A stretch of DNA of 64,000 nucleotides. Origin: JAEUHZ01 sp964552795. Its GTDB lineage: Bacteria; Planctomycetota; UBA1135; GCA-002686595. Below the pieces are notes generated by a model. That model searched no databases. It saw nothing but the letters and a program-made list of their open reading frames with translations, and was not told the DNA's origin. Where the stretch lies: positions 21,850 through 85,849 of the forward strand of contig CAZKIO010000013.1 in NCBI GenBank assembly GCA_964552795.1. The letters are read 5' to 3'. Every line of letters starts with the position of its first letter. The stretch's first letter is position 1. A program made the translations under genes and the position numbers. Of this stretch, positions 25,364-33,354 are shown one piece after another.

Positions 25364-28087
25364 ATGGAAGGGAGCTCGCAACCCGAGAACGCACCTCCGT
25401 TCCCCGAGCAAATCGGCCGCTACCGGATCGTACGCCGCATCGCCGACGGAGGCATGGGCAGCGTCTTCGAGGCGGAGCAGGACCATCCGCGGCGCAGGGT
25501 CGCGCTCAAGGTCATCCGCGCCGATCTCGCCTCGCACGAGATCCGCCGGCGCTTCGCGCACGAGGCCCAGATCCTCGCGCGGCTCCAGCATCCGGGCATC
25601 GCGCAGATCTACGACGCGGGTTGGGCGGACACGCCGGGCGGATCGCAGCCGTACTTCGCCATGGAGTACGTGTCCGGACTCCCGCTCACGACCTACGCGA
25701 ACCAGCGGTCCCTGGACGTACGCGAACGGCTGCGGGTCTTCGTGCGCATCTGCCAGGCGGTGCAGCACGCGCACCAGAAGGGCGTGATCCACCGCGATCT
25801 CAAGCCGGGGAACATCCTGGTGGACGACTCGGGCCAGCCGAAGGTGCTCGACTTCGGCGTCGCGCGCGCCACGGACTCGGACCTGCAGCAGGTCACGGTG
25901 CGCACGGACGTCGGCCAGCTCCTGGGCACCCTGCCCTACATGAGCCCCGAGCAGGTGGCCGCCGATCCCGCGCAGCTCGACACGCGCAGCGACGTCTATG
26001 CGCTGGGCGTGATCCTGCACGAGCTGCTCACCGGCCGCCTGCCCTACGACCTGAGCCGCAAGATGCTGCACGAGGCCGTGCGCATCATCCGCGAGGTCGA
26101 GCCCACGACGATCGGCAGCGAGAGCCGGATCTTCCGCGGAGACCTGGAGACGATCGTCGCCAAGGCGCTCGAGAAGGACAAGGAGCGACGCTACGCCTCC
26201 GCGGCCGAGCTCGCCACGGACGTCGAACGCCACCTGAACGACGAGCCGATCGTCGCGCGTCCGCCCAGCGTCTTCTACCAGGCGCGCAAGTTCACGCGGC
26301 GCAACAAGGTGCTGGTCGCGGGCCTCGTCTCGGTGTTCGCTGCGCTGGTGACGGGCACCGTCGTGAGCCTCCATCAGGCGTGGATCGCCTCGGAGGCGCG
26401 CGCGCTGGCCGAGACCCGCCTCGGACAGGCCCAGGCCGAGGCGCGCAAGTTCCAGTCGATGAACGAGATCCTGCGCGGGATCTTCGGCTCGGCGCAGCCG
26501 ATGACCCAGGGCCGCGAGGACGTGCGGCTGCACGAGTTGCTCGATCGGACGCTGGCGGACCTCGACCGGGGGATGCTGGGAGACCAACGCGAGGTCGAGG
26601 CACCGGTCCGCGCCACGCTGGCGGAGATGTACGACCGGCTGGGGCGGCGTGTGCAGGGCGAGGCCCAGGCCCGCAGGGCGATCGAGCTGTTCAAGCCGGT
26701 CACGGCGGACAATGAGCTCGAGGTGGCCCGCGTGCTCGTGCAGTTGACGCTCACGCTCATCCACCAGGTGAAGCTGGCCGACGCCGCCGAAACGCTGGAG
26801 CAGGCGTTCGAGATCCTCGAACGCCGACCCGACCGGCCCGAGCAGGACTACGCGCGCTGGCTGGCCACGCGGGGCCTCCTGCTGCACGACCAGGGTCAGC
26901 GCCGGGCCGCGCTGGAGTTCCTGCGCGACGCCGTCCGTTCCTACGAGGCGTCCCTCGGCGCGGACAGCGAAGCCGCACTGGCGACCGCGACTTCGCTGGC
27001 GTTCCAACTGAGCGAGCTGCACGACTACCCCGAGGCCGAGGAGATGCTGCGCCGCATCGTCGAGGCCCGGCGCAGCGCCGGGTTCGAGCGCCACCCCAAG
27101 ATGGCCTACCCCAAGCTGCAACTCGGCCGCGTCCTGCTGGCCACCGGCAGGCTCGCGGAGGCCGAACAGAACCTGCGCGAGGCCCTGGAGATCTTCGAGT
27201 CCGTGGCCGAGGACGAGGTCGTGGCCGTCGCGGACGTGTCCGTCGAACTGGCGGCGCTCCACCTGCGCGGACGCGACGTGGACCGCGCGGAGCCGCTCGC
27301 CCGCCGCGGCCTGGAACTGCGCCGTCGGCGTCTCGGCGAGCATCGCGACACGGCGACCGCGCTGACCGTCGTGGCCGACGTGGAGATCCAGCGCGATCGC
27401 CTCGACGCGGCCGAGGCCCTGCTCGAGGAGGCGCGCGCCATGCGCGCGCGCGTGTATGGCGAGCGGCACGTCGCAGTCGGGGAGAGCCTGTCGCGGCTGG
27501 GGAGTCTGATGACGCGCCAGCGCCGGAACGCGGAGGCCGAAGCGCGCCTGCGCGACGCCCTGAGCATCCTCCGTGAGGGACTCGAGCCCGGCAACACCGA
27601 CCTGGGGCGCGCGCTCCTGCCGCTGGGGCGACTGGTGCGACAGCGCGGCGCCGCCGAGGAAGCCCTGCCGCTCCTGCGCGAGGCGTTCGAGCTGTACCAC
27701 GCGAAGTTCGGGCCTCTGCGGTACGAGACGATGGAGAGCCGCGACGAGTACATGCTTGCGCTGCTGGACTTGGAACGCTGGCCTCAAGCCGAGGCGCTGC
27801 TGCTCGCGACGCTGCCCGTGCTCGACGACAAGCTGAAGCCCGATCACCCGCTGCGGTTCTACGCGCGTGTGCAGTACGGCTACGTCCTGTCGGGGCTCGG
27901 CCGTCACGCCGAGGGGCGCCGCGAGGCGCTCGCGGGCTGGGAGCGCCTGCAGGAGAACCGCAGCCTGTTTCGCGAGACGCGCGTGCTGTGCCTGCGCTGG
28001 ATCGCATCCATCCTGCGCGCGCAAGGCGATGAGCAGGCCGCGCTGGAGTGGACCGCGCGGGCCGACGCGGAGCAGGCCGGCCGCTGA
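25364..28087 (+). CDS. Ser/Thr protein kinase with transmembrane segment and TPR sensor region
   Basis: This 907-residue Hanks-type kinase carries the Gly loop ADGGMGSVFEA, Lys49 in VALKVI, the catalytic Asp145 in HRDLKPGN, Asp163 in DFG, and SPEQ with SDVYALGV. All key residues are present, so it should be active. One transmembrane helix (about 316-336) is followed by a long TPR array of the TPR_12 type. In this family that region is usually extracytoplasmic and probably binds a partner or signal. The ATG at 25364 was chosen because it sits just before the kinase domain; a GTG at 25262 is in frame. Confidence 0.93.
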   Translation: MEGSSQPENAPPFPEQIGRYRIVRRIADGGMGSVFEAEQDHPRRRVALKVIRADLASHEIRRRFAHEAQILARLQHPGIAQIYDAGWADTPGGSQPYFAMEYVSGLPLTTYANQRSLDVRERLRVFVRICQAVQHAHQKGVIHRDLKPGNILVDDSGQPKVLDFGVARATDSDLQQVTVRTDVGQLLGTLPYMSPEQVAADPAQLDTRSDVYALGVILHELLTGRLPYDLSRKMLHEAVRIIREVEPTTIGSESRIFRGDLETIVAKALEKDKERRYASAAELATDVERHLNDEPIVARPPSVFYQARKFTRRNKVLVAGLVSVFAALVTGTVVSLHQAWIASEARALAETRLGQAQAEARKFQSMNEILRGIFGSAQPMTQGREDVRLHELLDRTLADLDRGMLGDQREVEAPVRATLAEMYDRLGRRVQGEAQARRAIELFKPVTADNELEVARVLVQLTLTLIHQVKLADAAETLEQAFEILERRPDRPEQDYARWLATRGLLLHDQGQRRAALEFLRDAVRSYEASLGADSEAALATATSLAFQLSELHDYPEAEEMLRRIVEARRSAGFERHPKMAYPKLQLGRVLLATGRLAEAEQNLREALEIFESVAEDEVVAVADVSVELAALHLRGRDVDRAEPLARRGLELRRRRLGEHRDTATALTVVADVEIQRDRLDAAEALLEEARAMRARVYGERHVAVGESLSRLGSLMTRQRRNAEAEARLRDALSILREGLEPGNTDLGRALLPLGRLVRQRGAAEEALPLLREAFELYHAKFGPLRYETMESRDEYMLALLDLERWPQAEALLLATLPVLDDKLKPDHPLRFYARVQYGYVLSGLGRHAEGRREALAGWERLQENRSLFRETRVLCLRWIASILRAQGDEQAALEWTARADAEQAGR

Positions 28088-28099
28088 CGCGCGTCAGCG
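28082..28099. terminator. Perfect palindrome containing both convergent stop codons
   Basis: CGCTGACGC is followed directly by its exact reverse complement. The TGA of the kinase gene and the TGA of mnmA both lie inside this 18-base palindrome. It could act as a two-way terminator stem, though it has no unpaired loop and no T-tract. Confidence 0.35.
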
Positions 28100-29200
28100 C
28101 GCGGGCGCGGCGGGCGCGACCGCGCGCTGCGCGGCGTCGATCCAGCCGCCGCCGATCAGGCGGTCGCCCTCGTAGAACGCCGCGCCCTGGCCCGGCGTGA
28201 CGGAGAGCTCGGGCTCGTCGAACACGACCTCGGCGGCGGATCCGCGCAAGGACACCGTGGCCGGCGCGGGCGTGCAGCGGTAGCGGTGCTGCACGACGAC
28301 CCGGCGCTCGCCCGACGCGGGCGCGTCGACGCCGATCCAGTTCACCTCGGTCACCGCGATCGAACGCACGCCGCACTCCTCGCGCGTGCCGAGCACGATG
28401 CGGCCCGCGCCCGGATCGATCTCGACCACGTACAGCGGTTCCTCGGACGAGACGCCGTGGCCGCGGCGCTGGCCGATCGTGAACAGCTCGGTGCCGGCGT
28501 GCTCGGCCAGCTTCCTGCCCGAGGTATCGACGACGTCGCCCGGATGCAGCGGCACCGCGTGCTCGCGCAGGAGGTTGCGGTAGTCGTTGGACGGCACGAA
28601 GCAGATCTCCTGGCTGTCCTTCTTGGCGCTGGTGCGCAGGCCGACCTTGCCGGCCAGCGCGCGCACCGCGCTCTTCTGCATGCCGCCCAGCGGCAGGCGC
28701 GTGCGCGCGAGGTCGTCCTCGGCCACGCAGAAGAGCTGGTAGGACTGGTCCTTGGTCTCGTCGACGCCGCGCCGCACCTCGACGCGGCCGTCGACGACCG
28801 CGAGGCGGGCGTAGTGGCCGGTCGCGACGCCCTCGGCGCCCAGCTCACGCGCGAAGCGGATCAGGCGGCCGAACTTCAGGTCGCGGTTGCACACCGCGCA
28901 CGGGTTGGGCGTCCGGCCGCGGGCGTACTCGGCCAGGAAGTAGCGGATGATCCCGCCGAATTCCTGCTTCAAGTCCACGGCCTGGAAGGGGATGCCGAGG
29001 CCCGCCGCAACCATGCGGGCGTCCCGCGCGTCGCTGATGGAGCAGCACGACTTCTTGGCGGATTCGTGCTCCTCGACGTGGACGCCGTTGCGCATGAACA
29101 GGCCGACCAGGTCCAGACCCTCCTCGCGCAGGAGCCAGGCGGCTACCGAACTGTCGACGCCGCCGCTCATGGCGACGACGAAACGCGGGTGGGAGGACAT
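28094..29200 (-). CDS. mnmA: tRNA-specific 2-thiouridylase
   Basis: The 368-residue product thiolates U34 of tRNAs for Lys, Glu and Gln, using ATP and a persulfide donor. The PP-loop SGGVDSSVAA is at residues 12-21. The catalytic pair is in NPCAVCN and in EICFVPSNDY, and GHYAR and GQRRGHG are also family motifs. The length is normal. mnmG, which modifies the same nucleotide at C5, lies at 36265. The gene is divergent from yajC with 112 bases between. Confidence 0.96.
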   Translation of the reverse strand: MSSHPRFVVAMSGGVDSSVAAWLLREEGLDLVGLFMRNGVHVEEHESAKKSCCSISDARDARMVAAGLGIPFQAVDLKQEFGGIIRYFLAEYARGRTPNPCAVCNRDLKFGRLIRFARELGAEGVATGHYARLAVVDGRVEVRRGVDETKDQSYQLFCVAEDDLARTRLPLGGMQKSAVRALAGKVGLRTSAKKDSQEICFVPSNDYRNLLREHAVPLHPGDVVDTSGRKLAEHAGTELFTIGQRRGHGVSSEEPLYVVEIDPGAGRIVLGTREECGVRSIAVTEVNWIGVDAPASGERRVVVQHRYRCTPAPATVSLRGSAAEVVFDEPELSVTPGQGAAFYEGDRLIGGGWIDAAQRAVAPAAPAR

Positions 29201-29312
29201 GGGGTTCGTCGCGCGACGCCCACAGGCGCTACCACGCGGCCGGCGATTCTAGTACCTTCCCCGCCCATTTCGGCCGGCTCACCCCCCCTCCGGCCCCGAG
29301 CGAGCACGAACC

Positions 29313-29681
29313 ATGAGCCCCATTCTCCCCCTGGCCCTCTGGCAGGACGCGCCCGCGGGTGCGCCGCAGGGCCCCACCGGATTCGTCGAGAGCCTGCTCA
29401 GCGGGATGTTCGTGCCGCTTGCGCTGTGCTTCCTGGTATTCTGGTTCCTGATCCTGCGCCCCGAGTCCAAGCAGCGCAAGCGCCGCAAGGAGATGCTCGA
29501 GGCCATGAAGAAGGGCGACCGCGTCGTCACCAACAGCGGCCTGTTCGGCACGGTCGTGCAGGTGCAGGAGAACGTGGTGACGCTGCAGGTGGACGAGGGC
29601 GTGCGCCTGCGCTTCTCGACGTCGGCGATCCAGACCGTGCTCGACGAGGACGGCAAGGAACCCGACCTCGCCAAGAAGTAG
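29313..29681 (+). CDS. yajC: Sec translocase accessory protein YajC
   Basis: A 122-residue protein with one membrane helix (LALCFLVFWFLILRP, about 37-51) and the family core KRRKEMLEAMKKGDRVVTNSGLFGTV. YajC associates with SecDF at the inner membrane. The usual neighbours tgt, secD and secF are absent; here it precedes the YraN-containing gene by 22 bases. The N-terminus is about 30 residues longer than in E. coli and Pro/Gln-rich. Confidence 0.93.
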   Translation: MSPILPLALWQDAPAGAPQGPTGFVESLLSGMFVPLALCFLVFWFLILRPESKQRKRRKEMLEAMKKGDRVVTNSGLFGTVVQVQENVVTLQVDEGVRLRFSTSAIQTVLDEDGKEPDLAKK

Positions 29682-29703
29682 GCGCGGTCCCGGGAGCGCC
29701 GGC

Positions 29704-31905
29704 GTGAATGCGCCGGCCGCGTTGCGCGCGTGGATGCTGCGGCGGACGCCGCGCACCTTCGCACGCCTGTTCGAGCCCGCGCCGCACGAGCTGGGGCTCC
29801 TGGGCGAGGAGCTGGTGGCCCGCACGTTGCGTGCGCGCGGCGCGCGCATCCTGGCGCGCCGCCTGCGCACGCCCTGGGGTGAACTCGACCTGCTCGCGCG
29901 CGATGCGCGCGGCCTGGTGTGCGTCGAGGTCAAGAGCGGCCGCTGGAACGCGGGACCGCGCCCGGCCGGCAGCACCCCGCTCGCGCCGCCCGAAGGCGAT
30001 CGGCCCGGGGTGCGCGCCGAAGGGCCCGCGCGCGAGCGCCTGGAGGACCTCGCCCGGCGCATCGGCCGGCGCGAACGCGCGCCGGCGCGCGCCGAGGTCT
30101 GGGAGGTCGTCCTCTGCGGGGCGGCCCGCCGGATCCGCGTCGCGCCGCGCGCGCCCGCCTGGGTACAGTGTGCGGAAGGACTTTCCGGCCGTCCGCCGCG
30201 CCGGGATCGGGCTTACACCACCAGCGGCCCGGCGGACGATCAGAGGGTTCCACGGCTCCGGCAGGTCCCCTCCGCGCGCGTCGATGTGCCGGTCCCGCCG
30301 CCAGGTCCGACCCTCATGCTGCGCGTCCTCCGCCACTACCTGCCGCTGCGCAAGGCCCTGTTGATCGGGAGCGAGACCGTCCTGCTGACGGCGGTTCTCT
30401 CGGCGTGGATGACCGCGCACCTGTGGCAGCCATCCGAAGCCGTGCTGGCGCAGCTCTACGAGCGCATCCCGGCCATGAAGGTCGAGGACGCGCTGCTGCG
30501 CTGCCTCTACTCCAGCTTCCTCCTGTCGGTGCTGGCGCAGATCGCGATCTCGTTCAACGAGCTCTACGACGTGCGCGTCTCGGGTTCACGCGTCGACCGC
30601 TCGGGACGCTTCGTCGAGTCGGCCGGGTCGGCGCTGGCCCTGGCGCTGCTCGCGGTGGTGCTGCTGCACACCTGGGAGCTGGGGCAGATCCTCGACTTCC
30701 CGCCGCTCTCGATCAGCCAGCGCATCCAACTCCTGGTCTTCGCGATGCTCTCGGGCTTCGCGCTCCTGTACGGCTGGCGCGGCGTGTTCCACTGGGCCCT
30801 GCGGCGCTCGAACTCGGGCGAGCGCGTGCTGATCCTGGGCGGGGGCAAGCGCGCGCGCGATCTGGAGCGCGAGATCCTGGAACGGCCCGACGTCGGTTAC
30901 CAGCTCGTCGGCCTGCTGCCCGAACCGCCGCACGAGCGCACTGGCGCCGCGCAGACGCGCCTGCGCGACGGCAACACGCTGATCCCGGCGCGGCCGCGCG
31001 CCGTCGGACCCGCGCTCGCGGCGCAGGAGGTGCAGGTCGCGCCGCAGCGCTTCCAGCTCGAGCGTGCGGGCCCGCCCGCGCCGCCGCAGCCCAGCGCCAC
31101 GCTGACGGAGCTGGTGGAGCGCGAACGGGTGGACATCGTCGTCGTGGCGCTCGAGGACCGCCGCCGCAGCCTGCCGGTCGAGGACCTCCTGGCCTGCCGC
31201 CTGGCGGGCGTCTCGGTCATGGAACAGGAGGCCGTCTACGAGCGCATCGCCGGCAAGATCGCCGTCGAGGCGCTGCGGCCGAGCTACCTGATCTTCAACG
31301 AGGGTTTCGCGCGCCAGCCGCTGGCGGAGCTCAGCAAGCGCGCGGTGGACCTGCTGGGCTCGCTCGTGCTGCTCTTCCTGACCTGGCCGCTGATGCTGAT
31401 CACCGCGATCGCAGTGCGCCTGGACTCCAGCGGCCCGATCCTGTTCGAGCAGGAACGCGTGGGCCGCGAGGGACGGCTGTTCACGCTGCTGAAGTTCCGC
31501 AGCATGCGCGCCGACGCCGAGAAGTCGACCGGGCCCGTGTGGGCCACCGCCGACGATCCGCGCATCACGCGCGTCGGCCGCTTCATCCGCAAGACGCGGC
31601 TCGACGAGCTGCCGCAGCTCGTCAACGTGCTGGCCGGGCACATGTCGCTCGTGGGCCCGCGGCCCGAGCGCCAGCACTTCGTCGAGGACCTGGCGCAGAA
31701 GATCCCCTACTTCCGCCAGCGCCACATCGTGAAACCCGGGCTGACCGGCTGGGCGCAGATCAACTACCGCTACGGCAGTTCGCTCGAGGACGCGATCGAG
31801 AAGCTCCAGTACGACCTGTACTACATCAAGAACCAGTCGCTGCTGTTCGACCTCTCGATCCTGTTCAACACGCTCAAGATCGTGATCCTGCGCAAAGGTA
31901 CGTAG
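29704..31905 (+). CDS. YraN (UPF0102) domain in frame with XrtA/PEP-CTERM-type sugar-phosphate transferase
   Basis: One frame of 733 residues joins two families. Residues about 28-150 are a YraN-like nuclease-fold domain (LGLLGEELVARTLRARG, WGELDLLA, VCVEVKSG), preceded by GGAG seven bases before the GTG start. An Arg/Pro-rich linker runs to residue 204. ATG 30316 (residue 205) then begins a polyprenyl glycosylphosphotransferase: four to five membrane helices, a nucleotide-binding-like region, and the catalytic domain (GPILFEQERVG, KFRSMRADAE, RLDELPQLVNVL, KPGLTGWAQ). The latter resembles the TIGR03013 group linked to exopolysaccharide and PEP-CTERM systems. No stop separates them. It may be a true fusion, or two genes with the second starting at 30316. 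Confidence 0.8.
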   Translation: MNAPAALRAWMLRRTPRTFARLFEPAPHELGLLGEELVARTLRARGARILARRLRTPWGELDLLARDARGLVCVEVKSGRWNAGPRPAGSTPLAPPEGDRPGVRAEGPARERLEDLARRIGRRERAPARAEVWEVVLCGAARRIRVAPRAPAWVQCAEGLSGRPPRRDRAYTTSGPADDQRVPRLRQVPSARVDVPVPPPGPTLMLRVLRHYLPLRKALLIGSETVLLTAVLSAWMTAHLWQPSEAVLAQLYERIPAMKVEDALLRCLYSSFLLSVLAQIAISFNELYDVRVSGSRVDRSGRFVESAGSALALALLAVVLLHTWELGQILDFPPLSISQRIQLLVFAMLSGFALLYGWRGVFHWALRRSNSGERVLILGGGKRARDLEREILERPDVGYQLVGLLPEPPHERTGAAQTRLRDGNTLIPARPRAVGPALAAQEVQVAPQRFQLERAGPPAPPQPSATLTELVERERVDIVVVALEDRRRSLPVEDLLACRLAGVSVMEQEAVYERIAGKIAVEALRPSYLIFNEGFARQPLAELSKRAVDLLGSLVLLFLTWPLMLITAIAVRLDSSGPILFEQERVGREGRLFTLLKFRSMRADAEKSTGPVWATADDPRITRVGRFIRKTRLDELPQLVNVLAGHMSLVGPRPERQHFVEDLAQKIPYFRQRHIVKPGLTGWAQINYRYGSSLEDAIEKLQYDLYYIKNQSLLFDLSILFNTLKIVILRKGT

Positions 31906-31969
31906 GCGCCGCGGCGAGGCCCGAAGGCGCTCGCGCGGGCGGGGCGCCGCTGCTAGGAATGGAGGCACC

Positions 31970-33283
31970 ATGACTCTCCTGGCAGCCACCGATTTCACGC
32001 TCTCCGCCCGCACCGCCTGCCGCGCGGCCGCGCGCCTCGCCACGATCCTGCGCACGCCGCTGCACCTGGTGCACGTCGCGCACCTGCCCGGCACCAGCCA
32101 GGGCACGCGCATGACGCCGTTCACGCTGAGCGCCGAGGACCTCGAGCGGCGGCGCAAGGTGCTCGAGACGCTGGCGGTCGAGTTGCGCGGCCTGGGCGCG
32201 GACGTGAAGACCGCGGTCGTCGAGGGTCTGCCCGACGAGGCGATCCTCGAGCAGGCGCGGGCGGTCGAGGCGCAGTACGTCGTGATCGGGCCCGAGGGCG
32301 ACCGCAAGCACGCCGGCTGGAACCTGGGGAGCGTGGCCATCCGCGTCGTGAAGAGCGCGCCGATCCCCGTGCTCGTCGTGCGCGAGGAACAGAGCCTGGA
32401 ACGCTGGGCGACCAGGGCGGGGCCGCTGCGCACCCTCGTCGGCCTGGACGGATCGCGGCTGACGCACGCGGCGCTGGGCTGGCTGCGCGCGTGGCAGGAG
32501 GCGGGGCCGCTGGACCTCCTCGCGGTCCACGTGCAGGAGGCGGACGGCGACGCGCTGGCGACCGTCGACCTCGCCGAGATGGTACGCGGGATCACCGCGG
32601 GCGATCCGCGCGTGCTCACGATCCCGTGCACGGACACGGTCGCCGAGCTGCTGGCCGCCACGGCGCGCAGCGAGCGCACGGAGCTCCTGGTCGTCGGCAC
32701 GCACCGGCGCGGCGGTCTCGAGCGGCTGGTGCGCGGTTCGGTGTCGCTGGAGGCGGTCGCCGCGGCCCCCTGCAACGTGGTGACGGTGCCGCTGACGCAG
32801 GAGACGGCGCTGCTCGCCGCGCCGGATGCCGTCGACTGCGTGCTCGTGGCCTACGACGGCAGCGAGTTCGCACGCACCGCGATCCCGTGGGCCTGCGCGC
32901 TGGTGTCCGACGAGGGCGAGGTCGTGATCGTGCAGGCGCTCGTGCAGCACGGCATGGCGGTCCAGAGCGCCGCGGCCGCACCGCTGGGCGATCCGACCGA
33001 GGCCGAGCTGGGCCGCATCCGCAAGCAGATCGAGGAGGAGACCGCCGAGCACGTCCCCGCGGCCACGCGCGACCGGCGCGTCAGCGTCCGCGTCGAGCTC
33101 GAGCGCGGCATGGACCCGGCGCGCGCGATCGTGGCCGCCGCGCGGCGGCTGGACGTGGACGCGATCTGCCTGGCGACGCACGGACGCTCCGCGGTCGTCC
33201 GCGCGGTGCTGGGCTCGGTGGCGCAGGCCGTCGTGCGCCGTTCGCCGGTGCCGGTCGTGCTGGTGCCGCCGCCGCGCGCGTGA
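31970..33283 (+). CDS. Universal stress protein with three Usp domains
   Basis: This 437-residue cytoplasmic protein contains three Usp folds in tandem (about 1-137, 148-265 and 283-437). The first starts TLLAATDFTLSAR. The second has VGLDGS with VVGTHRRGGLERLVRGS. The third has VAYDGSEFAR and an ATHGRSAVVRAVLGSVAQ segment close to the ATP-binding GxxGx(9)GS signature, so at least domain 3 may bind nucleotide. Single or double Usp proteins are the rule, so three is unusual. GGAGG lies five bases before the ATG. Confidence 0.9.
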   Translation: MTLLAATDFTLSARTACRAAARLATILRTPLHLVHVAHLPGTSQGTRMTPFTLSAEDLERRRKVLETLAVELRGLGADVKTAVVEGLPDEAILEQARAVEAQYVVIGPEGDRKHAGWNLGSVAIRVVKSAPIPVLVVREEQSLERWATRAGPLRTLVGLDGSRLTHAALGWLRAWQEAGPLDLLAVHVQEADGDALATVDLAEMVRGITAGDPRVLTIPCTDTVAELLAATARSERTELLVVGTHRRGGLERLVRGSVSLEAVAAAPCNVVTVPLTQETALLAAPDAVDCVLVAYDGSEFARTAIPWACALVSDEGEVVIVQALVQHGMAVQSAAAAPLGDPTEAELGRIRKQIEEETAEHVPAATRDRRVSVRVELERGMDPARAIVAAARRLDVDAICLATHGRSAVVRAVLGSVAQAVVRRSPVPVVLVPPPRA

Positions 33284-33354
33284 GGCGGAGCTCTGCTGCG
33301 GGCGCGCGGGCGCGCGCGTAGGATCGGTGGGCGGACGCGTGCCGTCCGTCCCCC

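Noticed and set aside
30316..31905. Annotating the sugar-phosphate transferase as a separate gene
   Set aside because: ATG 30316 lacks a clear ribosome binding site and the frame is continuous with the YraN domain, so I list one CDS and flag the alternative.
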